Below are positions 5,986 through 12,814 of a stretch of DNA of 15,036 nucleotides, piece by piece (position 1 is the first letter of the stretch; every line of letters starts with the position of its first letter). The stretch is taken from NCBI GenBank assembly GCA_026707185.1, contig JAPOXI010000121.1:1-15036 (forward strand), read 5' to 3'. Under the pieces are notes generated by a model. It did no database searches, was not told the origin of the DNA, and saw only the letters and a list, made by a program, of their open reading frames with translations. This DNA comes from Chloroflexota bacterium. GTDB lineage: Bacteria > Chloroflexota > UBA11872. The position numbers and the translations under genes are program-made.

Positions 5986-6018
5986 CGGGAACAAATGTCC
6001 CGGAACTGAGGTGTGGCA

Positions 6019-7908
6019 ATGGCCTCCATAGACTCTGACGTCATGAGCTCCGACTTGCGGCGTGAAGCGCATATGCGCCGCAGTCCACTTACGTTCGTGC
6101 GCGAGCACTGGCGCGCGATTTTCATCTATCTCGGGCTCACCGGCCTACTGATTTTTGGCCTTACAAACGCCTCGGAAATCACGCTGGGCATTCTGGCCTT
6201 CCTCTTCCAACTGCTGTTCGCCATGACGTTCATGGTCGTCCAGTTCGGCGCGCTCTTCTACATTCTGGGCCGCGGCCGCGTCTACTGGGTGCAGCCCGGC
6301 GAGACGGGGGTGTATTTCACCGACTACCGCGGCAACGACCAGGTGCTGGAAGTGGCGCGGCGCGTGGTGCGGCTGCTGCAAGGCGCGAAAGCCTTCAAGC
6401 GCATGGGCGGTGAGATTACCCGCGGCGTGCTGCTGGAAGGCCCGCCGGGCACCGGCAAGAGCTACCTGGCGCAGGTGATTGCGAACGAGGCGAGTATCCC
6501 ATTCGCCTACGCCTCCGCGCCGGGGTTCCAGAACATGTTCATGGGCATCGGCAACTTGCGGGTGCGGATGCTCTACGGCAAGGCTCGCAAGATGGCGCGC
6601 AAGTACGGTGCCGCCATCATCTTCATCGACGAAATCGACGCCATCGGCATGGCCCGCGCCGGACAGACGGGCGGCGGGATGATGATGGGCGGCTTGTTCG
6701 GCGGCGGCGCGGGCTTTGGCCTGTTGAACGAATTGCTGCTGCAAATGGACCCGCCGAACTTTGACAACGGCTGGGTTTCGCGATTGCTCCGAACGCTTGG
6801 TCTACGCAAGACCCGAGCCATGCCGCCGATCGTGCTGACGATGGGCGCCACCAACCTGGCGTCTGCGCTGGATCACGCGCTTCTGCGCCCTGGCCGGTTC
6901 GACCGCAAAATCCACGTGGACCTTCCGGATCTGGATGGGCGCAAGGACATCATCGAGTACTACCTGGCCAAGGTTCGGCACGAGGACATGCCGGTCGAAC
7001 GCATGGCGAACGACACCATCCTCTACACGCCCGTGGCAATTAAGTTCGTGATCAACGAAGCGGTAATTCACGCGCACTTCGACGGTCGCGACGCGATCAG
7101 CTACGACGACTTCACGCGCGCTCGTGAGAATCACGAGTGGGGACTGCGCGAACCGATTCGCGGGCTGACCGAGGAGGACCGGCGGCGGCTGGCCTACCAC
7201 GAAGCCGGTCACGCCATCGCACAGGTGAAGCTCAAGGACTGGGAACGCCTGACTAAGGTGACGATCATTCGTCACGGCGACGCCCTGGGCCTGGCGGCCT
7301 GGAAGCCGGTGGAGGAAAAGCGCGTCCTCATTCGCGAAGAGTTGCTGGCCAGCATTCAGGTAAGCCTGGCCAGCCGCGCGGCCGAAGAACTGTTCCTGGG
7401 GTCGCAGACGTTGGGCGTCACGTCCGACTTTGCCGGTGCCACGCACCTGGCCTTCCAGATGCTTAGCTTCTGGGGCATGGACGGCAGCTTCTATTCGTCC
7501 CTGCCATTCGGCCCAATGGTGGACGCCAACGATCCGCGCATGAAGCGCAAGATCGACCAGGTGCTGGAGCAGGAATACCGCAAGGTCAAGGGTCTGCTTT
7601 CCGAATACTCGGGCGCAGTGCATGAACTGGCGCAGGAGTTGATTGCGAACGACGAAGTAGACGGCCAGGATGTCGAGGACATGGTGCAGCGCTGGGACGA
7701 GCAGATCGCCGAGGGCAACCGGCTCAAGGCGCTGCCCGAAGGCGGCGTGCTGGTTAGCGCCGACGCCGAGCCACAGCCGTACACCTACGGCGGGAACGGC
7801 AACGGCTCGAATGGGCGCAACGGCCACTCCGATGAGGCTCCTAGCCGTGAGCAGCGTCGGACCCGCCTTCGCGACAGGTATCGGTCCAGCCAAAAACCGG
7901 ATTCGTAG
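6019..7908 (+). CDS. divergent FtsH-like membrane AAA+ zinc metalloprotease
   Basis: The 629-residue protein has two N-terminal membrane segments (about 33-50 and 55-83), an AAA module and a peptidase M41 module. Walker A is GPPGTGKS at 141-148, Walker B IIFIDEID at 200-207, N279 is sensor 1, and R290/R293 in LLRPGRFDR are arginine-finger positions. The zinc site is HEAGH at 394-398 with D470 as likely third ligand. FMG at 174-176 takes the place of the FVG pore motif. Unlike usual FtsH, only about five residues separate the two membrane segments, so the extracytoplasmic domain is missing. There is a Gly/Met-rich insert (217-234) and a second insert (245-268) between Walker B and sensor 1. 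The tail is Asn/Gly-rich then basic. ATG at 6019 has GAGGTG five bases upstream. It should degrade membrane or cytoplasmic proteins at the inner membrane. Confidence 0.88.
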   Translation: MASIDSDVMSSDLRREAHMRRSPLTFVREHWRAIFIYLGLTGLLIFGLTNASEITLGILAFLFQLLFAMTFMVVQFGALFYILGRGRVYWVQPGETGVYFTDYRGNDQVLEVARRVVRLLQGAKAFKRMGGEITRGVLLEGPPGTGKSYLAQVIANEASIPFAYASAPGFQNMFMGIGNLRVRMLYGKARKMARKYGAAIIFIDEIDAIGMARAGQTGGGMMMGGLFGGGAGFGLLNELLLQMDPPNFDNGWVSRLLRTLGLRKTRAMPPIVLTMGATNLASALDHALLRPGRFDRKIHVDLPDLDGRKDIIEYYLAKVRHEDMPVERMANDTILYTPVAIKFVINEAVIHAHFDGRDAISYDDFTRARENHEWGLREPIRGLTEEDRRRLAYHEAGHAIAQVKLKDWERLTKVTIIRHGDALGLAAWKPVEEKRVLIREELLASIQVSLASRAAEELFLGSQTLGVTSDFAGATHLAFQMLSFWGMDGSFYSSLPFGPMVDANDPRMKRKIDQVLEQEYRKVKGLLSEYSGAVHELAQELIANDEVDGQDVEDMVQRWDEQIAEGNRLKALPEGGVLVSADAEPQPYTYGGNGNGSNGRNGHSDEAPSREQRRTRLRDRYRSSQKPDS

Positions 7909-7968
7909 CTTCGACCGGCCGTGGAGGTCGTACTACTGCGGCGGAATCCACGCCAACCGGCTGGCGGC

Positions 7969-8478
7969 TCAGCCGTCGATGAGCGCCAGCCGGTCGGCGA
8001 GGAAGTCCAGGCGCTCAAACGCTCCGCGGCGGAGCCGCTGATAAATCTGTAGGGCGCGATCTGCCTGACCGGAGCGGATGGCATCGCGAATGGCTTCCGC
8101 GTCCCCAACGAAGCGGTCGAAGTGTTCGAGGAACGTCCCGTGAAAGAGCGTGGCCAGTGCCGGGGCTTCCAGTTCCGCCGCGCGTGCCTGGGCGTCAATC
8201 ATGACGTTGTGGAATGCAATCGTCCGTTCCTCGGACCCGGCCATTCCCTCAAGCGTGGCCCAGGCGTCGGCCTCGGGACCGAAAAAATCGTCGAACGCAG
8301 CACGTTCGTCAGTCAGGATTCCTGCGACCGTGTCCATGTACACCCGACGCTCGGCGTCCGACGGATCAACCGACACACCGCTCGGCGCTGGCGCCGATTC
8401 GCCGCAGGCAACGAGGAGTGCGGCAGCCAGAGCAACCCCAAGTGTTCGGCGGCCCATCGCGCGCCGGTTGCTAGCCAT
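7969..8478 (-). CDS. predicted lipoprotein of unknown function with twin-arginine-like signal
   Basis: The 169-residue protein starts with a basic region, a hydrophobic stretch (VALAAALLVA) and a lipobox LLVAC with C25, so it should be lipid-anchored outside the cytoplasmic membrane. The n-region contains R10-R11 in GRRTLGV, which resembles a Tat motif (RRx then hydrophobic). The mature part is acidic, mostly predicted helix, and belongs to no family I recognise. The ATG at 8478 is used; ATG at residue 8 is an alternative, and neither has a strong ribosome binding site. It follows the TatB-like gene on the same strand after 76 bases and converges with the FtsH-like gene, 60 bases apart. Confidence 0.75.
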   Translation of the reverse strand: MASNRRAMGRRTLGVALAAALLVACGESAPAPSGVSVDPSDAERRVYMDTVAGILTDERAAFDDFFGPEADAWATLEGMAGSEERTIAFHNVMIDAQARAAELEAPALATLFHGTFLEHFDRFVGDAEAIRDAIRSGQADRALQIYQRLRRGAFERLDFLADRLALIDG

Positions 8479-8554
8479 GATTCACGACCAGTCGATGGAG
8501 CCAAGCCACAGTCAACGCGGGGCCTGAAGGCCAGCCTCGTCTCATCACGTTCCG

Positions 8555-9865
8555 CTACAACACGGCCTCGTGCTCGGCGGTTGCTTCGTCCCGGTCACTC
8601 GTGTCGTCGTCGATCTTCAGCCCGAACTGCCGCATGCGGGCATGGGTCAGGATGATGAGCTGGCAGCGGTCGGCGCCATCGCTCATGCGGGTGGTGTACG
8701 TGGCCTTCATGTCGAACCGCTTGAAGAACTCGTCGTCGTAAACGTTGCTGACGCTGCAGACCGGATGGTCCTTGCCCGGCGTCAGGCCATAGGGACACGT
8801 TCCAAACTCGATCACGGCTGAAGATTCGGCGCGCTGATCCACTTCAACGGCGTCGTGCGGGACCAGGTGGCGACGGCGAGCCGCCCAGGCGTGAGCGATA
8901 TCGACCGGCTCGGGATCTTCCAGGTCACCCAGGCTTTCGGCGTCAGCGCGGGCCTGGCTCCTGAGGGCGGCCTCGGCCTGCTCGGCAAAGTCGGGATCGG
9001 CCTCGATCGCCTGCATCACCATCAGCCGCATAAAGCCGCCCATCTGGTTCTGCAGGCCAGGAGTGGGGGGGCCAAGTGCCGCCGCGGGCGCCGCGGGCTC
9101 GTCGGGCGTGGTGGCCACCGCTGCGGCGGTCGGCTCGGGCGCGGCCACCGACGGCGGCCCCGCCGGTGCGCCCGATTCGGTCGGACCGTTTACGTCCGGT
9201 GCATAGGCCGACAATCCCTGACCGGTCGGCTGTGGTGTCACCGGTTCGGCCAAAGGCGCAGGCTCTGGCGGAGCTTCGACCGCGGCGACCGGCGGCATCT
9301 CGCCGGCATGGCCATTGGTTGAAGCGGCAAACGTGTCCTGGATGGCCAGCGCCATGGCGTCCGCTGCCGGCAGAGGCTCAGACGTCGTCGACGTGGTCGC
9401 CGGCGTTGGCGCCGGGAGCGCCGGCGACGCTGGCGTCGCCGAGGCATTGGCATCGGGCGCCGGCAGGCCCGGTGCGGAGGTGGCGCCGGCCGACGACCCG
9501 GAAGCTCCCGGCGAATTCTCAGCCCCAGCCTGACCGGCGCTGACCGCGCCGCGCAGGTCGTCCGCGATGCCCTGCCCGGCCACGTTAACGTCGTCCGCCG
9601 CACCCTGCAGCGTGTCCGAGAGCTCTGAGCGAATGTCGGCCAGTTCCTGGCGCGTGTTCTCGGCTTCCTGGCGCAGGACGTCCATTTCCTCGTAGAGGAT
9701 TGAGAATTCTTCTGCGAATTCCTTGCGAAACTCGCGCGTCATTTGGCGCAGTTGCCGCACCCAGCGGCCCAGCGTGCGCATGGCGCGCGGCAGCCGCTCC
9801 GGGCCAAGCACGATGAGCGCAAGGACCAGAACGGCAAAAAACTCGGCGACGCCTATGCCGAACAT
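8555..9865 (-). CDS. TatB/TatA-like translocase subunit with long linker and cysteine-containing C-terminal domain
   Basis: The protein is 436 residues against about 90-170 for usual TatA/TatB. Residues 1-20 are the membrane helix (MFGIGVAEFFAVLVLALIVL) with E8 as in TatB; GPERLPRAMRTLGRWVRQLR is the hinge and amphipathic helix. Residues 45-105 are a charged coiled-coil-like helix. Residues about 110-270 are a Pro/Ala/Thr-rich disordered linker. The last 160 residues fold separately by appearance: helices at 272-312, then C357-P-Y, C370 and C401 with spacing C-x12-C-x30-C, ending in an acidic tail. This pattern resembles the metal-binding end of SufR-like regulators and the ATC-hydrolase-like domain; which is unresolved. 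It should take part in Tat export with TatC, which is not in this window. No good ribosome binding site precedes the ATG. Confidence 0.82.
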   Translation of the reverse strand: MFGIGVAEFFAVLVLALIVLGPERLPRAMRTLGRWVRQLRQMTREFRKEFAEEFSILYEEMDVLRQEAENTRQELADIRSELSDTLQGAADDVNVAGQGIADDLRGAVSAGQAGAENSPGASGSSAGATSAPGLPAPDANASATPASPALPAPTPATTSTTSEPLPAADAMALAIQDTFAASTNGHAGEMPPVAAVEAPPEPAPLAEPVTPQPTGQGLSAYAPDVNGPTESGAPAGPPSVAAPEPTAAAVATTPDEPAAPAAALGPPTPGLQNQMGGFMRLMVMQAIEADPDFAEQAEAALRSQARADAESLGDLEDPEPVDIAHAWAARRRHLVPHDAVEVDQRAESSAVIEFGTCPYGLTPGKDHPVCSVSNVYDDEFFKRFDMKATYTTRMSDGADRCQLIILTHARMRQFGLKIDDDTSDRDEATAEHEAVL

Positions 9866-9875
9866 GAAGGATCAG

Positions 9876-9895
9876 GTCGGCCGATGGCGGCCGAC
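9876..9895. repeat. perfect 8-base inverted repeat ahead of the TatB-like gene
   Basis: GTCGGCCG (9876-9883) and CGGCCGAC (9888-9895) flank a four-base loop. It starts ten bases upstream of the TatB-like ATG (9865) and about 60 bases after the dehydrogenase stop. With no T run on the minus strand it is a weak terminator candidate; position favours a translation-affecting leader stem or an operator. Confidence 0.5.
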
Positions 9896-9954
9896 AATCA
9901 GGAGCCTAGGCGCTCAATCGTAGGGAGGCCGGGACACCACGACAAGGGCTTGGC

Positions 9955-11028
9955 TCAAGATGCCCGGGCTCTGAGCGCGGCGCGCACCGCATCGCCGAAC
10001 TCGCCCGTGGAGGCTGTGCCACCCAGATCAACGGTGAGTACCCCGGAACCCGTCACGTCCGCCAGGGCATCCAGCAGCAGGTTGGCGGCATCCTGATTTC
10101 CGAAGTCTTCCACCATCATTGCCGCCGACCAGATGGATGCGAGGGGGTTGGCAATCTCCTGGCCAGCGATGTCGGGCGCGGAGCCGTGGACCGGTTCGAA
10201 CATCGGCGGGTAGCCGGTGCCCGGGCTGAGGTTGGCGCTGGGCGGCACGCCCAGGCTGCCCATCAGCGCGCCGCCGATATCGGACAGGATGTCGCCAAAG
10301 AGGTTGGAGGCAACCAGCACGTCCAAAGTTTGAGGATTGCCCACCATCCGAGCGGCGCAGGCGTCGACCAGGTTGCGGTCGGTGGTGATTGCGGGATATT
10401 CGCGCGCAACCTCGTCGAAGACCTCGTCCCAGAAAACCGGCGCGTACTGCAGGGCGTTGGACTTCGTGACGTTGGTGACGTGTCTGCGCCCCAAGCGCTC
10501 GGTGAGTTCGAAGGCGTGCCGGATCACTCGCTCCACGCCCACCCGCGTAAACACGGTTGTCTGTAGCGCGACTTCGTAGGGCGTCGCCTGGTGCACGCGC
10601 CCGCCAGTGCCGGCGTATTCGCCCTCGGAGTTCTCGCGGACGCAGATGAAGTCGATCCCCTCCAGCCGGTCGGCCGCGAGCGGGCTGGAGACGCCAGGCC
10701 AGATGCGGACCGGACGGATGTTGGCATACTGCTGAAAACTCTGACGGATCAGCAGGATCATCTCGCGCTGGGAGATGGGGTCCGGAACGCTGGGAAAGCC
10801 GCAGGCGCCGAAATAGATGGCGTCGAACTGCTCCAGCGTCTTGAGGGCGTCGGAGGGCATCATCTCGCCGTGGTCGAGGTAGTACTGGCAGCCCCAGGGG
10901 AAGTCCTCGAATTCCAGGATCAGGTCGCCGGTGACCTCACTGAGCGTTTCGAGGGTGAGGCGGCCTTCGCGAATGACCTCGACACCGATCCCGTCGCCGG
11001 GAACTACAGCAATCGAGTGCGTGGACAT
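9955..11028 (-). CDS. tartrate / D-malate dehydrogenase family protein (NAD-dependent beta-decarboxylating)
   Basis: The 357-residue protein is a member of the isocitrate/isopropylmalate dehydrogenase superfamily and most resembles the TtuC/DmlA branch. It opens with VVPGDGIGVEV, has EDFPWGCQYYLDHGEMMP (41-58), the substrate-arginine region QYANIRPVR (100-108) and R131 in VRENSEGEYAG, K189 in VTKSNA, metal ligands D222, D246 and D250 in NLFGDILSDIGGALMGSLG, and the NAD-binding HGSAPDIAG (281-289). The branch oxidises and decarboxylates D-malate or oxidises tartrate, using NAD+; 3-isopropylmalate remains possible since no leuC/leuD is nearby to decide. It is cytoplasmic. ATG at 11028 has only a weak ribosome binding site; a TATACT box lies 28 bases upstream. 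It may lead a transcript with the TatB-like and lipoprotein genes. Confidence 0.9.
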   Translation of the reverse strand: MSTHSIAVVPGDGIGVEVIREGRLTLETLSEVTGDLILEFEDFPWGCQYYLDHGEMMPSDALKTLEQFDAIYFGACGFPSVPDPISQREMILLIRQSFQQYANIRPVRIWPGVSSPLAADRLEGIDFICVRENSEGEYAGTGGRVHQATPYEVALQTTVFTRVGVERVIRHAFELTERLGRRHVTNVTKSNALQYAPVFWDEVFDEVAREYPAITTDRNLVDACAARMVGNPQTLDVLVASNLFGDILSDIGGALMGSLGVPPSANLSPGTGYPPMFEPVHGSAPDIAGQEIANPLASIWSAAMMVEDFGNQDAANLLLDALADVTGSGVLTVDLGGTASTGEFGDAVRAALRARAS

Positions 11029-11056
11029 GGCAACGGTTCCGGGGGCGAGCGGGCAG

Positions 11057-11064
11057 AGTATACG
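11057..11064. promoter_or_regulatory. symmetric -10 box between divergent dehydrogenase and DUF6062-like genes
   Basis: AGTATACG reads TATACT on the minus strand (11062-11057), directed to the dehydrogenase start 28 bases away, and TATACG on the plus strand (11059-11064), directed to the DUF6062-like start at 11136. The centre, GTATAC, is a perfect palindrome. No good -35 was found on either side. The minus-strand reading is the stronger match. Confidence 0.45.
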
Positions 11065-11135
11065 GACGCCGGCACGGCGATCCCCGGCGACGTTGTGGCA
11101 CCTTGCATAGAAATGCCGCTGAATGACGAGCCTCG

Positions 11136-11924
11136 GTGAGCACGGAAGCGACGTTTGAGGATCTGGTGGACGCGTTGGGGCGGCCAGGGTGTGCGATCTG
11201 CCGGCTAGCCACGCGCCGGTCAGATCGCTTTCTGGGTTCGTATATCTATGAGCACGTCAACGACGTGGAACTGCGAGCCAATATCAGGGAGGCGCGTGGG
11301 TTCTGCGAAGTGCACTCTGGGCACTTCCTGGAGAAGCTGGACGCGCTGGCCGTGGCCATTACGTACCGGGACATCCTGAATACGTTGGTCAAGGAGCTTG
11401 ATGGCACGGAGTCGGACGTTCGCGTCGGTTCAACCGGGATGCGAGCGAGGCTGCGCGGGCTGGCGATGACGCGCTCGCGGAGACCGAGGAATCCGTCGAC
11501 GTGTCCGGTGTGCGAGGCGGAGGAAGCCGCGGCCGGCCGGGCGCTAGACGTGTTGACGCAGCACGGCGATCAACGCGACCTGGATCAGGCGCTAGCGGAG
11601 GGCGACCCACTCTGCCTGCCGCATGCGCGGGCGGCGCTGCGGCGGCGTCCCGGATTTGCGGCGCTGCGAGCGCGGCAGAAGCGCGGATGGTCAGCGCTTC
11701 GAGACCGGCTGTTGGAGTTCATTCGGAAGTCGGATCACAACTACCGGTGGGAGACGCTGACGGATGAGGAAAAGGCCGCAATTGTAGGTGGGGTGCGGGC
11801 AGTAACGGGGGTGCGGGCGAGGCCGCGGGATGACGCGAAGGCGGAGACGCGGAAGTTGCGGCGCGGCGGAACCAATGCCGCGCGTTCCAGCCGGCATCCA
11901 CCGAGGCATCGGCCTTTGCGTTAG
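11136..11924 (+). CDS. DUF6062-like putative zinc-binding protein with duplicated CxxC/CxxH module
   Basis: The 262-residue soluble protein has four metal-binding pairs in two repeats: C19-x2-C22 with C57-x2-H60, then C123-x2-C126 with C160-x2-H163. Spacing within repeats is nearly equal (34 and 33 residues). The stretch YIYEHVNDVELRANIREARGFCEVH and the general layout match my memory of the DUF6062 family, whose function is unknown. Each repeat could bind one zinc. The last 60 residues are very basic (Arg-rich, ending RHPPRHRPLR), which would suit nucleic acid contact, though that is inference. The GTG start at 11136 gives the N-terminus MSTEATFEDLVDALGRPGC; no strong ribosome binding site is present. 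Its stop overlaps that of the convergent hydrolase gene. Confidence 0.75.
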   Translation: MSTEATFEDLVDALGRPGCAICRLATRRSDRFLGSYIYEHVNDVELRANIREARGFCEVHSGHFLEKLDALAVAITYRDILNTLVKELDGTESDVRVGSTGMRARLRGLAMTRSRRPRNPSTCPVCEAEEAAAGRALDVLTQHGDQRDLDQALAEGDPLCLPHARAALRRRPGFAALRARQKRGWSALRDRLLEFIRKSDHNYRWETLTDEEKAAIVGGVRAVTGVRARPRDDAKAETRKLRRGGTNAARSSRHPPRHRPLR

Positions 11925-12814
11925 ACCTCCGCCGCGCGTACAAAGTTCAGGATCCGGTCAGCAAGCTCCTCGGGTGCCTGCAGCTGAACAAAGTGGCCGG
12001 CGCGGGCCACCATGTGTAGTTCGGAGCTTGGCAAGAGCCTGTGGAACTGGCGGGCCACGGCGGGTTTGAGGTAGGGATCGCGCGCGCCCCAGAGGATAAG
12101 GGTGGGCGTTGTCAACGCGGTGAGCGTTTCCAGGCTGCGTTGGTTAGCGTCGATCTGGTCCACGATTTCGTCGTTGACGGTGTGAAAGGCCCGTCGGGCC
12201 GTCGGTGAATGGCGGAAGACGCTGTGAAAGATCCGTAGCAAACGATCGAAGTCCGCAGTCCAGCCGGGCAAGACCTGACCGACTTGCCAGCGGTAGACGT
12301 GCCACGACAAGCCGGTTCGGCCGATATCGAGAAAGCGCCGGACCAGGCGTCCGACGTAGGGCAGGTGGAGCAGCTTGAGAGCAAACGGCATGCGCGCGGA
12401 GTTCCAGCCGTAGTAGGTGTTGAGCAGCACCAGGGCATGCGCCCGCTCAGGATGCGCGGCGGTCCAGCGGATGGCCGCGGGGCCGGACATGTCGTGCGCC
12501 ACCAGGACGACGCGCTCCAGTTCGAGCGCATCGAGGATCTGCGCAAGCGTTCGGTCCAGCATGTCGAAACCGAGCGAGAGCCCGTCATTCGGCTGGGAGG
12601 ATCCCCAACCGAGGAAGTCAGGGGCAGCGGTGCGATGGGCGGCGGCGAGCCTGGGTTGGAGGCAGCCGTAGATGCGGGAGTCGTCCGGGAGACCGTGCAG
12701 CAGAACGATGGTTGGCCGGCCGTGCCCGGCCTCTCGGACGAAGCAGTCGCCGGCGGGAACCTGGATGTGTCGGCCCGGGGGCGGCGCCCAATCCGCGACG
12801 GGGTCAGCGGCCAT
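11921..12814 (-). CDS. alpha/beta hydrolase, epoxide hydrolase / haloalkane dehalogenase type
   Basis: The 297-residue protein has the alpha/beta-hydrolase triad with an aspartate nucleophile. HGLP at 40-43 is the HGxP oxyanion-hole motif; D108 in AHDMSG occupies the nucleophile elbow where esterases have Ser; D246 (WGARDPYLKP) and H274 (RAGHFVQ) complete the triad. Residues about 135-220 form the helical lid, containing several Tyr and Trp. An Asp nucleophile with HGxP points to epoxide hydrolases or haloalkane dehalogenases rather than lipases. There is no signal peptide. The ATG at 12814 lies inside the end of the debranching-enzyme gene (11-base overlap, ATGGCCGCTGA), so translation is probably coupled. 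An open extension upstream of that ATG is the shadow of the debranching gene. Confidence 0.85.
   Translation of the reverse strand: MAADPVADWAPPPGRHIQVPAGDCFVREAGHGRPTIVLLHGLPDDSRIYGCLQPRLAAAHRTAAPDFLGWGSSQPNDGLSLGFDMLDRTLAQILDALELERVVLVAHDMSGPAAIRWTAAHPERAHALVLLNTYYGWNSARMPFALKLLHLPYVGRLVRRFLDIGRTGLSWHVYRWQVGQVLPGWTADFDRLLRIFHSVFRHSPTARRAFHTVNDEIVDQIDANQRSLETLTALTTPTLILWGARDPYLKPAVARQFHRLLPSSELHMVARAGHFVQLQAPEELADRILNFVRAAEV

Noticed and set aside
6802..7893. 363-codon open frame antisense to the FtsH-like gene
   Set aside because: Opposite strand of a gene with intact Walker, SRH and HEAGH motifs; no recognisable domain or ribosome binding site.
7951..7966. CGCCA/TGGCG short hairpin between the FtsH-like and lipoprotein stops
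   Set aside because: Five-pair stem with no T run on either strand; too weak to call a terminator.
8521..8532. GGCC-TGAA-GGCC hairpin between the TatB-like and lipoprotein genes
   Set aside because: Only a four-pair stem, common by chance at this GC content, and no T run follows.
10591..11139. 182-codon plus-strand frame across the dehydrogenase start
   Set aside because: Antisense to the dehydrogenase N-terminus with no domain; only its last bases reach the intergenic gap.
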